This document shows positions 9,874 through 20,986 of a DNA stretch of 64,000 bases, in pieces. Source of the stretch: Fragilariopsis cylindrus CCMP1102 (lineage: Eukaryota > Bacillariophyta > Bacillariophyceae > Bacillariales > Bacillariaceae); contig FMBT01000432.1 of NCBI GenBank assembly GCA_900095095.1, positions 1 to 64,000 on the forward strand, written 5' to 3'. The notes beneath the pieces were generated by a model that saw only the letters and a list, made by a program, of their open reading frames with translations, did not search any database and was not told the origin of the DNA. Numbering within the stretch: the stretch's first letter is position 1; every line of letters begins with the position of its first letter. A program made the translations under genes and the position numbers.

Positions 9874-12233
9874 TCACATTATTTCTAAACGTTCACGAAC
9901 ACAATCAGGCATTGTTTCGTCCATTGGTGGCTGTTCATCACTATTACCATCTTGTAGTACTAGTAATTTCGATGGTACATGATCAATAATAATCTCATTA
10001 TCATTTTGTTTTTGCTGTTGCTGTTGCGATTCTAATTCTGATGAATCATCAGTAGTAAAAGTAGTAGTAGTAGTACCAGCCGCAGTACCAGCAGTAATAG
10101 CAGTAGCAGTAGTTCCAGCATTGTATACTGCATTTATACTATCATAATAATTATATACTTTACCTAATAGATATGATGTATAACCATTTAATGTTGAATC
10201 TAATGTATATGGACAATTCCATATCCCACCATGTACAGATCCATTCCAAAACATACTAAATGGTGTTGAATTATATTGACTAGTATAACCATCATCTATT
10301 GTTGGCATTGGACGATTTACTAATGGATCACATAATCCAGCTAAACCAATAGCTGTCATTAAGGATGATGCAACATTCACATCAAATATTTTTAAATTTG
10401 GTTCTAATATATTTGTGTCTGTGAAGAAAAATTTTGCTATGTTTTTTAATATTGGTACATATGGTGCAAATACATGAACATAATTCTGATTTGTAGCATT
10501 TGTAACATCATCATCATCATCAGAGTCTTCATCACTATCGTAACTACCATCAATATTACCTTCATTTGGATGATTATGTGATAAATTAATAAGAAGACAT
10601 CTCCACATACGTATCATTTCAGCTAACACGTGATGTGATCCACCACTACCACCACCTCCATCAACACCACCAATAGTAGAAGATGACGTGATAATACCAT
10701 TCACAATAGCATAATCATGATTATTATTGTTGTGTACTCTTGCTGTTGTTGTCTCTTCTTTACTTCACCAGTATCAGCCACAGCAGTCACAGCTTCTTCT
10801 TCTTCTTCTTCTGATACATCATTATCAACGTTACTATTACTAACACTAGTATCAACTTCAAATTGTGGTGTTAATACAGTATCCATACTTAATGTATGTA
10901 TCCATGCCTCATGTGATGGACGTTTACTCAACAGTTCTTTTGATTTTGTTGTGGATGCTGGTGGTACAATCATACATGTTGTGGAGGATTGATACATCCA
11001 CATTGATATCTTAGCTTTAGCACTTCCTACTATTGATCCAATTAAACGTTGTATAATTAAATCAGAGGATGCGGAATATCGTACAGATAGTTCAGGCGGC
11101 AAATAAGACGATGACAAAGACGACCACAATAACATCATTGGCATTGGTACTAACACGAATTCATGTTCTTTACTACCGCTGTCGTCAGACAATATTCTTG
11201 TTGTATTATCTAATATCCATTGTACAATATGTGGTCCATGGGATAGAATTAAGTTACCATCATTCCGTTCTGTACTATTCCCACTTGTAGCATCATTACT
11301 ACTGCTAATAGTTGGATATATAAATGTTGTATCATCTGGTGAATTGTATTGTACATATTCGATAATACTATCTAATCCGATCCAGGATTGGGGTATACCA
11401 ATAACTGTTACATTTGGTATTCGTAATAGACTCTTTGTTGGACTTAATGGATGATCACAACCCAATACAATAAATGTTTTATCTGTTAGTTTGGATACAA
11501 TATCTGAATTCATTAATGTATATTTTGCTAAGGAGCTTGATGATGTTTCAATTTGACCTGCCAGACGCAATTTTGTAATATAATCACATGCCTTTCCACT
11601 ATATAATTTATTTATATCATCTTGCTCAACATTAGTATTAGAAGTGCCATTGCCATTGTCATTAGTGTATAAACCAAATTCATAATCAATATCAGGTGAA
11701 CGTGAACCAGTAATGATATTTGTATCTAATTTGATTGTAGAGGAAGTACATAAACTTGAACATAGTATATATGCATCTTTTGCTGCCAATACTGAACCAG
11801 TATCAGTAGGTAATTGATATTTGAATAAATCATGTACTGCATCTAATCCACCCTGACAGATATCTATAATACGTCCATTACTATTCTTGCCATTATTATC
11901 ATTGCAGGAAGCCGCAAATGTCATTAATTCCATAAATTCAGATGCCATTTTACGATAACCATTCTTATCATTTTCAGTTGTATCAGTAGTAAGGCTATTG
12001 TAACTGGTATTGTTCCAATTTTCTATATCAATCTTTTGTAAATTATTTAAATACGTATGAACTTTATCTTTTAATCCATTATCAACATGATTAATTGTTA
12101 TGTCACTTATACATGCACTTGCTGCACGTGAATATATTTCTTTTGTAACTACTATTGTTGTTAAATTCGTAAGATATTGTGGAGTATTATTATTACCAAT
12201 TGTTTCAGGTAAATTAACTATTGGCCATTCCAT
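9874..12233 (-). CDS. Large hypothetical protein in two overlapping frames
   Basis: I do not recognise the family. The likely start is ATG at 12233 (MEWPIVNLPETIG). The first frame runs about 510 residues to 10701, and a second frame, one base off, continues about 275 residues to 9874. The switch falls in a CAA/AAT-rich linker near 10710-10760. Upstream of its first ATG the second frame reads VHNNNNHDYAIVNG without a stop, so one continuous protein of about 790 residues is likely. Notable segments are KTFIVLGCDHPLSPTKSLL and RIPNVTVIGIPQSW (strand-turn-helix, nucleotide-fold-like), LILSHGPHIVQWILDN, and, in the second part, HVFAPYVPILKNIAKFFF and SLMTAIGLAGLCDPL. Acidic, Thr- and Gln-rich linkers separate them. 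A Rossmann-like N-terminal domain is inference only. Confidence 0.5.
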
Positions 12234-13616
12234 AATTTTGCCTATACGATTTGATTGTGAGGAGGGGGGGGGGGGGGGGGGGACGTTACTGTACTGTACT
12301 GTCCTGTCCTGTGCTGTCCTGTTATGCAACGATCGTCCTTGATTGTTTGTTGTAGCTGTTTCTGTTCGCTTGTTGCTGTTATTGTTCTATTACAACCTTT
12401 TTCGTTCGCTTGTTCACCTCACTGATCCAAAAATATCTGTACATCAACGAGCACAGGCATTCTCAAAAAGAGAACTCAAGAAAAGCGAAGATTGCTAATT
12501 TCATACTGTATTACAGTACGAGTTAAAAAATCATATCTAATCGAAAGAATCGAATGAGTCGAATATTTATTTTTGCGCTAACAATATACAGTATTATGTA
12601 TGTATCGATCTTGTATACTATACATTCGTATATATGTATATGCTAGTACCTATGTGTTCTAGTTTTTTACGGTACTATATTATGATGTACATATATACCT
12701 TGGGGGGGGGGGGGGAGGGGGGATGTCCATTTGGGTGCCAATGGTTTTTTTTTTTCCCGTTAGCTAATTCGCTTTTGCGTAATTTTTTTAAATAGTACAG
12801 TACACAAATAAGAAACTGACGATAGTGCGAGAAGCTTTACCAACGATTAGCTTGAACCTAGTAGCTCGTAGCTACTACAGTAGAATCATTTGTAGAAGGA
12901 GACCCGGAACGACCTGTATAATGTATCACAACCATCAGCGTTATTCGTACTGTAGTATGTTACTGCAGCATCCAAGTAGTTGTTGACGCTATAGACGAAT
13001 GTGCTTCTTTTTCGATTCACATTCTCTGCAATCCACATCTTTCTCACAAGATAAAAATGTAATTGAACCAAAACAAAACAAAACAAACCAAACCCAAAAA
13101 TATAACATACCGAACAAAAACGAAAACAAAGACAAGCAAGATAATGATGAGCCCAGCAAAGAAGAATACCAAAGATGCCGTCTACATTAGGGTTTCGGAC
13201 AGTGATAGTGAAACGTTGTGCTCAATCTAGCCAATTGTTAGTTCAATGCAAGTTTGGATATATGTTGGTCTTACAGCACAATAATATGATGACGCGACAT
13301 TTTTAGCGCAAGAATGGTATTCCATTCACAGATACTGTACAGTGTTTACTGCAGGTACACGTCGTCAACATACATTTTATCAAGTCGTGAAATAATTCGA
13401 TGTCATCAAAAATAGCTGTACACACGTAAACAAATCTATCGACTCCGACCAGAAAAGTGTTCGCTGGAACAATCGAATCAAAGAATAGCGGGTCATCTCA
13501 TCCAAACCAGGCTAACAATACATCAATACCTTATTTCCATTCATCGTCAATTACTGAAAGAGTCGACATCAGGTCAACATATCAAAGACTTGAATAATTT
13601 AAAAACAATTTGAACC
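12234..13616. other. Intergenic with C/G tracts and pentanucleotide repeat
   Basis: A 17 bp G run (about 12265-12281) lies just upstream of the minus-strand start. A CTGTA/CTGTC pentamer array follows at about 12290-12322. Another G tract lies at about 12703-12722. A 28-codon frame at 13144 (MMSPAKKNTKD) resembles the start at 8778 but stops early. No secure gene is seen. Confidence 0.5.
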
Positions 13617-13988
13617 ATGAAGTATTTCGCATCTGAGAGCAACAAGGTAGTCGTCTTCGATAAGAAAGGAGCAGCAACCGACTCATCCTTTGCGACGAAC
13701 AAGCATAATCGAGAATGTGGTAAACACATCATTATCAAAATACAGTACGAATCCTACAACCATACTGAATCAACTGAAGCAGCTATAAGTTCGAGAGAGA
13801 ATAGAGAAAGTTGGAACGATGATGATATTTATAATCCTCACTCTGTATATTTGATGTCCCTATTTGGGGGAAATAAGGCCGTCGACGATGATGGCGCAGT
13901 GCGATGCTGTGGTGCGGACTCTAGATCACCGCGATCTAGCATGCAACAACTTGAAAAAGAATTGGATGCTCCATACTTTTGGCACTAA
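13617..13988 (+). CDS. Small hypothetical protein
   Basis: A 123-residue frame starts at ATG 13617. It is hydrophilic, with a central YNPHSVYLMSLFGGNK segment, a paired cysteine (AVRCCGADSRSP) and a C-terminal helix (SMQQLEKELDAPYFWH). No signal peptide, membrane segment or known motif is present. Codon usage and the lack of long simple repeats fit a real gene, but there is no family support. Confidence 0.4.
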   Translation: MKYFASESNKVVVFDKKGAATDSSFATNKHNRECGKHIIIKIQYESYNHTESTEAAISSRENRESWNDDDIYNPHSVYLMSLFGGNKAVDDDGAVRCCGADSRSPRSSMQQLEKELDAPYFWH

Positions 13989-14848
13989 ACAACATATATT
14001 GAATCGCGATTTTGAGAATGACTGACTACATGCAATGGTGGCGTCAATATTTGCCAAAAAATGAGTGCAGTGCGTAGTCATGCACCTTCTCGAACATTTT
14101 CAACTATATAGAATACAATAGAAAACAATAGAATAAAATAAATAGAATCGATGTATAACAGACAAAGCAATTTTTAAATTATTTGAATGCTGCTACATCG
14201 TCGTCTCTTTTTGAAATCCAGATTTGTATGTGACGTGAATTACTCTGAATCAAAATGGTAGAGCTTACTATCTAAAACTAAATGTGATTGACCGTAATAG
14301 TCCGAATTCCTAGAAAGCAATATCAACAAATCATTTACTATGCGACCAGTTTTGCTAAATTACTACTTTTATTATCATCAGTTTGCTGTTACGAGGTGAA
14401 TGAACATGAACACTGAATATATATTGTAATACTTGGCATCGTTTACAAATTTCACCTTGAAGTATGGGTTTTCATACCGGTTATGAGTGACAAAAAGAGA
14501 ACTAATAAATAAATAATAGAACGAATGAATGATTTCTGAAAAGAGCAACGGAAATGGTGGCGCGCGCGCCTAGCATGTAAATGAGTACAAAACCTTAGTA
14601 AATGTATTGTAATTTGAAATTTCTCAATATTCTCTTTTCCGCTAAGAGGCGCGGCTGTGCATGATTTGAGAAACTGTGGAATTTTCTGACCGGTGGCGGG
14701 AACGGTACACCTTTCACTCTTCTGTTTTGTACTCACAAAATTAAATCCAAAGACTTCAAAAGGCGGAAACCAGAACACGATTCATCTACCAAAAACTATC
14801 ACTTATACTGTATGTGATCAAGTACAATTACTACTATTATCCTAAACC
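13989..14848. other. Intergenic, no gene seen
   Basis: It contains the 12 bp palindrome GGCGCGCGCGCC near 14560, unusual in this AT-rich DNA. A 108-codon minus-strand frame (14452-14778) begins at GTG and lacks coding features. Confidence 0.45.
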
Positions 14849-16303
14849 ATGATACATATCATTAGAAGAAAAAGGACTATAAGTCATGGCGATGAAGAAG
14901 GGTTAGAGGTATTCCCGATACTTCTACCGAAACCGAACTTTACGCGTACTATTACTACATCGACTACTCCTTCTGAACTTGATGAGGATGGAATCGAATC
15001 CTGCAATGATAACGAGAGTGAGCTAAGCTCAGCCAGTGATAGTTCTTTAGCGAATGTTTATACGTCCACGCAAGATAGTCCCAAAAGAATTGGTCGAACT
15101 TTAGAAGTGAAAAGACAGTCCTTGATGAAGGTCTTTACGAACTTAATCGACTATGCTGCTAGTAGACGTAGTCCAATACGCAATCCGAGGAAAGGAAGTA
15201 GGAAAATCGAGAAAAATAAGAACCAGCTATCTTCGTCATGTAACTTTGATTTGCCAGAATCTGCAGAATTGTCAATGAATCATTTATTAGAGCTCCTTCG
15301 TAAGATTATCCCACTTCATTACCAATACTGTAGGTATGGGACATCATCGTCAAACATGAATCATGAGCACGATATATCATTAATCAAAATGGCAGCTATG
15401 TACACAACGAAATTAGATCAGGCAAATAATGGTAAGGGTAGCATATCTAGAGATGATAAAGATCAAATCGCTACGTTATTGGAATCCTTTGTTGGGTATC
15501 CATATCTCAAATCCTCGTGTTTACTCGTTGCCGATATACACACATACGTTGGTTTGTTACGACAGTCTGGTGGTACGAATCTCGACTGTGCCACCATATC
15601 ATTGTTGAAAGCACTTTGGATCTACACGCATCACTTGAATGCTACTGCTTCTCTTCAAAGTAAGAATAACGACAACGACGAAGAAAGTGTTGTCATTGTT
15701 GCCGAAGAAGAAGACATGGATCGAATTGGACTTGCATCGCATCGATTGGGTCTGGCGTATTGGGACGCGGGAGATTGTCTTGAATCAGTTACTCTATTGA
15801 GACAGGCATTAGAATTCTACGAGAGACCAAGACGGTTGCAATATCTACCACAAATGTATAACCATCCTTTGGTCAATGCTGCCCGAAACGATTTACAGTA
15901 CTATATAAAAAGAACGAAGAGCGCATTGCTCCAACAATCGACATCATCGTTATCGATATTGGTATCAAAATCATCCTTGTCATCTACATCGTCATCTACG
16001 TCTACGTCTACGTCTACATCTACATCGTCAACGTCAAGAATATCATATTCAACAACAAAGTCTTCCTCTACTACTGGCAGTACGAAGTTGTCGAGAATTC
16101 ATAGCAGGGCAATACCGTCATCATCAAGGAGGACAAGCAATCGTCGTCCTTATCAGCAAAAGAAAGTTACCAGTACTACTATTAGTCGCAGTAGCGTATG
16201 GACTAGTAGTAGAAGATTATCTACGATAGAATCGGTGGTCGATACCTCCGGCAGTGGTACTAATAATTCATCAAGCTCATGCTTACATCTGCGTATGCGA
16301 TAA
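14849..16303 (+). CDS. TPR-like helical protein with Ser/Thr-rich tail
   Basis: This is a 484-residue uninterrupted frame from ATG 14849. After a basic and acidic N-terminus, residues about 145-200 are helical (MNHLLELLRKIIPLHYQYC). Residues about 248-330 contain two TPR-like helix pairs: CATISLLKALWIYTHHLNAT, and GLASHRLGLAYWDAGDCLES followed by VTLLRQALEFYERPR, with the A/G/Y spacing of tetratricopeptide repeats. The last ~130 residues are a Ser/Thr tract (alternating ST codons around 15990-16030) with scattered Arg, probably disordered. Short TPR-like proteins of this form are common and mostly uncharacterised in diatoms. The protein is likely a scaffold, partner unknown. Confidence 0.65.
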   Translation: MIHIIRRKRTISHGDEEGLEVFPILLPKPNFTRTITTSTTPSELDEDGIESCNDNESELSSASDSSLANVYTSTQDSPKRIGRTLEVKRQSLMKVFTNLIDYAASRRSPIRNPRKGSRKIEKNKNQLSSSCNFDLPESAELSMNHLLELLRKIIPLHYQYCRYGTSSSNMNHEHDISLIKMAAMYTTKLDQANNGKGSISRDDKDQIATLLESFVGYPYLKSSCLLVADIHTYVGLLRQSGGTNLDCATISLLKALWIYTHHLNATASLQSKNNDNDEESVVIVAEEEDMDRIGLASHRLGLAYWDAGDCLESVTLLRQALEFYERPRRLQYLPQMYNHPLVNAARNDLQYYIKRTKSALLQQSTSSLSILVSKSSLSSTSSSTSTSTSTSTSSTSRISYSTTKSSSTTGSTKLSRIHSRAIPSSSRRTSNRRPYQQKKVTSTTISRSSVWTSSRRLSTIESVVDTSGSGTNNSSSSCLHLRMR

Positions 16304-17111
16304 AAAAGAAGAAGAAGAAAGGCTTATATAAGAAGTAAAAAATTATTAAGCTTGTAGGTATACATTTATATGACATAATTAGATCGATCATTCAGTACTA
16401 CACTATAATTGCACTAGTACTTCAGTACTAGCTAGCCATATAATAGCATGAAGAAATAGTTGTAGTGGAAGTAATAGCAATAGCAATAGTACCAGTAGAC
16501 TTTTATTATACCCATTGCTATTATAGGTTGCTACTACAAATGACATACTCATATACTACTACGTAATAGTGGTCAATTAATTTATATGAAAGGCGTAAAA
16601 CAGATACGAATTTCTAGAACAAACTATGGTACACGTACTTATGTAACTCCAATATTTATTTACTAAGTATATCATTACTTATTTCTTCTACTGTACACTC
16701 TATTTCAAGGTGCTGTTTTTCATCTACTTATTTCCGAATTTCACTCTACCGAAGTAAGTGAACTTTTTTCGCCATAAAACCGCGTGTTCCATCTGCGTCC
16801 AATCAATCAATCACACTGAAAGTTCGTATTGATAATCTCAAAGTCAGTCGTGTACCCTTCTGTACGTATGTACGGTACGTACGACCACAACACATTTCAC
16901 AACCACGATCGATCCATCAACACACAATTGACAATAATCATGAAACAAACACATCATCATTTTTGTTTTTCCTTGTTTAAAAAAAAAATTGAATGTAGAA
17001 AGAATAAGTAGGAAGAATAAAGCAGACATGTGATAAGACAGCTAGTAGGAGAGACAACTTAACATCCTCGCAATCAAATATCTACTTCCGTGTTTTTTTT
17101 CTGAGATATAT
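16304..17111. other. Intergenic, no gene seen
   Basis: 3' flank of the TPR-like gene and 5' region of the prenyltransferase. Many short TACTGTA/ACTAGTA motifs occur. 60-codon frames on both strands at 16829-17029 look random. Confidence 0.5.
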
Positions 17112-18403
17112 ATGTATCTACCTTTCTTCACTACAAATATGAGTGGCACAAAGATAAGCGCTCGTCATCATCAGCAACTCAATGTTCTGTCGTTATCAAT
17201 AATAAAATGGCTATTCTATAATTATTTCGCAATAACAATAACAACATCAATCATAATAAAAATAATAATGACGACACAATATTCTAATGGATCTGCAATT
17301 TTGGCGTTTACACCTTCCTATATAGATCATCATCATCATCATCATCATATTATTATACATCGTCGAGGAGGAATAAAGGAACTAAAAAGGATACAAGATT
17401 TGTTTAGTACTAAAAATAATAACGGAGACTATTACGACGACGACAAAGCAAAGAAGACTACGACGAAATTTACTACTGCTACTACTGCTCAAGGAGAAGA
17501 TCCAGATCCAGATGATCATCGTAGTAGTAATAATAGCAATAGTAATATTATAGGACTACAACCCAAACATGTGGGTATAATCTGTGACGGTAATTCACGT
17601 TGGGCCACAGCACGTAATTTACCAACCTCCTTTGGTCATGCCGAAGGTGGTCGACGTTTGATTGATTTAATAAAAAATTAGTTCAAGAAAAATCAAATAA
17701 TTATAATTCTAATTCTAATAGTGAAGATAATAATAGTGAAGATAATAATGAACACAATAAGGATATGACGGAATGTGTGACATTTTATGCTTTTTCTACT
17801 GAAAATTGGAATCGTTCACATGAAGAAATTAAAAATATCTATACTGTGTTAGAATTGACTGGTCAAACCATGTTATTATTTGATCCACAATTATTAAATT
17901 GTTTATGTATTCAAATCCTTGGTGATTTAGACGATGTTCGTATACCCAATACTTGTCGTAGTGTCATGAAAAAATTAGTAGAACGAACGAATAATGGCAA
18001 TAACTCTAATAATGGCAATAATAATAGTAATAGCAATGATAATACTAATAAAAAATTAACGATATGTTTTGGTATCAATTATGGTGGACGACGTGATATC
18101 CTGTTCGCCTGTAAAGAAATAGTGCAACAAGTCCAAGATGGAACATTAACGATCAATGAGATTACAGAAGAAACGATCTCTAATAATTTATGTACCTCTT
18201 CGTTACAACAACGACAAAATTTAGATTTAATTATACGCACTGGTGGTGAAAATCGATTATCAAATTTTATGATTTGGGAATCGGCATATAGTGAAATCTA
18301 TATCTCAAATATCTTCTGGCCTAATTTTACCTATGAAGAGGAATGGTCGACTGCCATGGAATGGTATCAAAAAAGAACACGTAATTTTGGTGGTCGTACG
18401 TAG
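17112..18403 (+). CDS. Cis-prenyltransferase (UPP/dehydrodolichyl diphosphate synthase family)
   Basis: It catalyses chain elongation of isoprenoid diphosphates with cis double bonds. The catalytic motif HVGIICDGNSRWA (Asp159 of DGNxRW) is followed by GHAEGGRRLIDLI, TFYAFSTENWNRS, NLDLIIRTGGENRLSNFMIW, ESAYSEIYISN and IFWPNFTYEE, all in family order. The frame breaks at about 17672 in the run ATAAAAAATTAG. One more A restores reading through an Asn/Ser/Glu linker into TECVTFYAF, so it is annotated as one locus of about 430 residues. The long N-terminus has a hydrophobic segment (about 23-52) and then SAILAFTPS, resembling the diatom signal peptide plus Ala-Phe plastid-targeting motif. That would place the enzyme in the plastid rather than the ER. 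Start choice among Met1, Met10 and Met53 is open. Confidence 0.85.
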
Positions 18404-18853
18404 ACGTAGTACGTAGTACTAGTACTAGTAGTACTAGTATATCATTCATCCTCATCATCCTCATCATCAACATCGTCATCGTCTTAAGAATAAAGATAAT
18501 GATATAAGATCAAAGATCAAAGATAGTCGTGTAGTAAGCCTTTTTGGGTTGACTTAGTCAAGCTTAGAAGCAGATACACTACTACGGGCACGATGATAAA
18601 ATTATTTCACAAGACACAAAATACCTATGCTTCTACTACTGCTACTAATAATGCTAGCCACAACTATTAATACCTTTCTATACTGTTATACTAAGTATCC
18701 TGCTATTATCGTTTTGTCATTTAATTTTACTTGTAGTATTCGCTCAATTGAAGAAGAAAGGAGAAGGTCAATATCTTAATAGAAGGAGATTACGGTTGCG
18801 GTCTAACCGTTGCGACTAACGGCACGGCGGTACAGTTGGTGACTATAATGTCA
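18404..18853. other. Intergenic, convergent 3' flanks
   Basis: Short repeats (GTACTAGTA and CATCATCCTCATCATC) follow the prenyltransferase stop. No gene is seen. Confidence 0.5.
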
Positions 18854-19188
18854 TCAAAGTAGAAGGAGCAGTAGTAGTAGTGGGAACAGTGTCGTCGTCC
18901 ACAAAGTTGGTTCATTCGTGGTAGCGATCGACGACAAAGTTGGTGGTGCATTCGTAGTAGCGATAGACGACAAAGTTGGTGCATCGGTGACAGTTGTTGC
19001 TGTGTTGGCGATTGGTGGTGCACTTGGTACGGTTGTGATTGTTCTAATAGTAATAGTAGGTGCATCTGTAATAACATCATTACCATTAGTTTCTTCTAAG
19101 TCTAAATCTTTATCATCTTTATCATCTAATTCGTCCAAGTTGTTGTAGTATACATTATTATCTATTGGTACGTTACTTTTACTAATTA

Positions 19189-19231
<43 letters not shown>

Positions 19232-20460
19232 TGTACAATTCCATTCTTTTGGTGCAGTATTACTACCAATACTACCACCCCCACTTAATTGACAACCCCA
19301 GTATAATATCCATTCTTTATGAAATGATATACGTGAATTCCACAGAGGTAAGTACTGATTTCCGCAATACCCTGATGCACCACTAATAACAGCTAATAAT
19401 AGATCAGTATCCGTATCCGTATCCGTATCTTGATTATTGTCATCAAAATTATTAAAATTAGCAAAATAATTTTCTTTTATAATTGGTCCACCACCATCAC
19501 CAAAACATGTTGCCGTTACCTCGTCGACAGTACAAAACCAATTTTCTTTGACAGATGTACGTTGTGGATAATCAACACCATATACCACACCAGTATTCGG
19601 ATCTTTGGACATAGCACATGTTGACAGTGGTACATAATTTGTATTTGCTTTCTTTAGTATAGAGGATTGTTGATTTGGTGGATTAGGCAATCCAGTTTCT
19701 GGACCACCAATTATACTACCAAATCCTAGCATTGTTAAATCTAAACCATTATCTGTATTGTCATTTGGATAATTTGGATCAAAATTTAAACGTACGGGTT
19801 GTGCTATAGATGATGGAACAGGTGTAGCTAATTGAGATATCATTATATTATAATCAATGAGTAGTTACCAGTACCATACAATGGATGTCGTACATTAGCA
19901 ATTACATCATATCCACTATCATCTGGTTTATTATCCAAGTCATATACACCTAGGTAAATTTTCGTTGGTTCCGTACAATGTGCAGCAGTTAAGACTAAAT
20001 CAGGTGCTATTAAACTACCACCACAGGCATCAAGACCACTACCATCAAGTTTGTTACCAATTACACGTGCAAACCATGGATATCTATTGGTTGGTTCTAT
20101 ATCTTGACCACCAACAATACGATTCATTTTTATTTTTCCATCAATGGCATTTGTATTGTTGTTGTAATGTTCTTTTTGATCTGGTTCTTCAACTTCACCT
20201 ATTTCGACTGCTCTTCGTCGTCGTCTTCGAAGCTGATGCTGTTGATGCCGTCGATGCTGTCGATGCTGTTGCTGTTGATGTAGTTTTGATTCGGGAGTTG
20301 CTACATCTACTGATGTTGCTGCTGCTGTTGCTTCCGCTGTTGCTGCTGAAGAAGAAGAAGAAGAGTATATTAACTTATTGTTTCCATCAACTACTGCCAC
20401 AGTACAGGACGTAGTCAACAACAAAAGTAGTAGCAGTAATAATGTGGACGGCATCGGCAT
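18854..20460 (-). CDS. Secreted trypsin-like (S1) protein lacking the catalytic serine
   Basis: It starts at ATG 20460 with a signal peptide (MPMPSTLLLLLLLLLTTSCT), a Gln/His/Arg propeptide-like region and then an S1 protease domain: RIVGGQ at 114-119, CGGSLIAPDLVLTAAHC with His161, and DYNIMISQLATPV with the expected Asp. The serine motif reads CFGDGGGPI where active proteases have GDSGGP, so Gly replaces the nucleophile (19486-19503). The frame changes by one base at about 19843-19850, just at the Asp motif. Adding one base makes a continuous protein of about 534 residues. After the domain come an Asn run, Asp-rich DKDDKD repeats, Thr/Ala/Pro repeats and a C-terminal poly-Leu tail (TLFPLLLLLLLL) like a GPI-anchor signal. 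Likely a surface-bound pseudoprotease, unless the Gly codon is a base error. Confidence 0.75.
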
Positions 20461-20986
20461 CTTATATTACTATAGGTAGCCTTGTTCGTCGAAAAAAGGA
20501 CAATTTTGCGATATGGTTTTGCGCTTCCGCTACCCATCCATCAATAGGATGTGGCTAATAATGAAAAAATACAGACATATTTGGATTTAGGACTTTTAAA
20601 TAATAATATATATGCAAAGAATGAGGGTTAGGGGGGCGGGGGCAATATTAATACATATTTTAAATAATAGAAAGCCTTCGTTTTGAATGATTACACGTGG
20701 AGTGTACTGTACTAGTACGTCAATAAAATCAGAGAACGCAAAAGAGAGCTACTGTACTAGTAAGTATTCAAAAAATGCTGTTATTTGAAGTTTGCTTCTT
20801 TATTTTCCTTTCTATCTCTTCTCTTCACAAACTGTGCTGTACTGTCAGTCCATCACAAAGATACAGTACATCACCGATCACCGATAAAATAATACCAATA
20901 ATAGACCATCATATTGTAAGCAGTTACGCAAGAGTTTATTACCTGCAGAATAGTAGTAGAGACTGTACGTTACGTGCTATATAAAT
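20461..20986. other. Divergent intergenic region
   Basis: This is shared upstream DNA between the protease-like gene and the MYND gene. GCTATATAAATATG lies directly at the MYND start. No open frame with coding character is seen. Confidence 0.5.

Noticed and set aside
14452-14778. 108-codon minus-strand frame
   Set aside because: It starts at GTG, has no motif or compositional support and overlaps the promoter side of the TPR-like gene.
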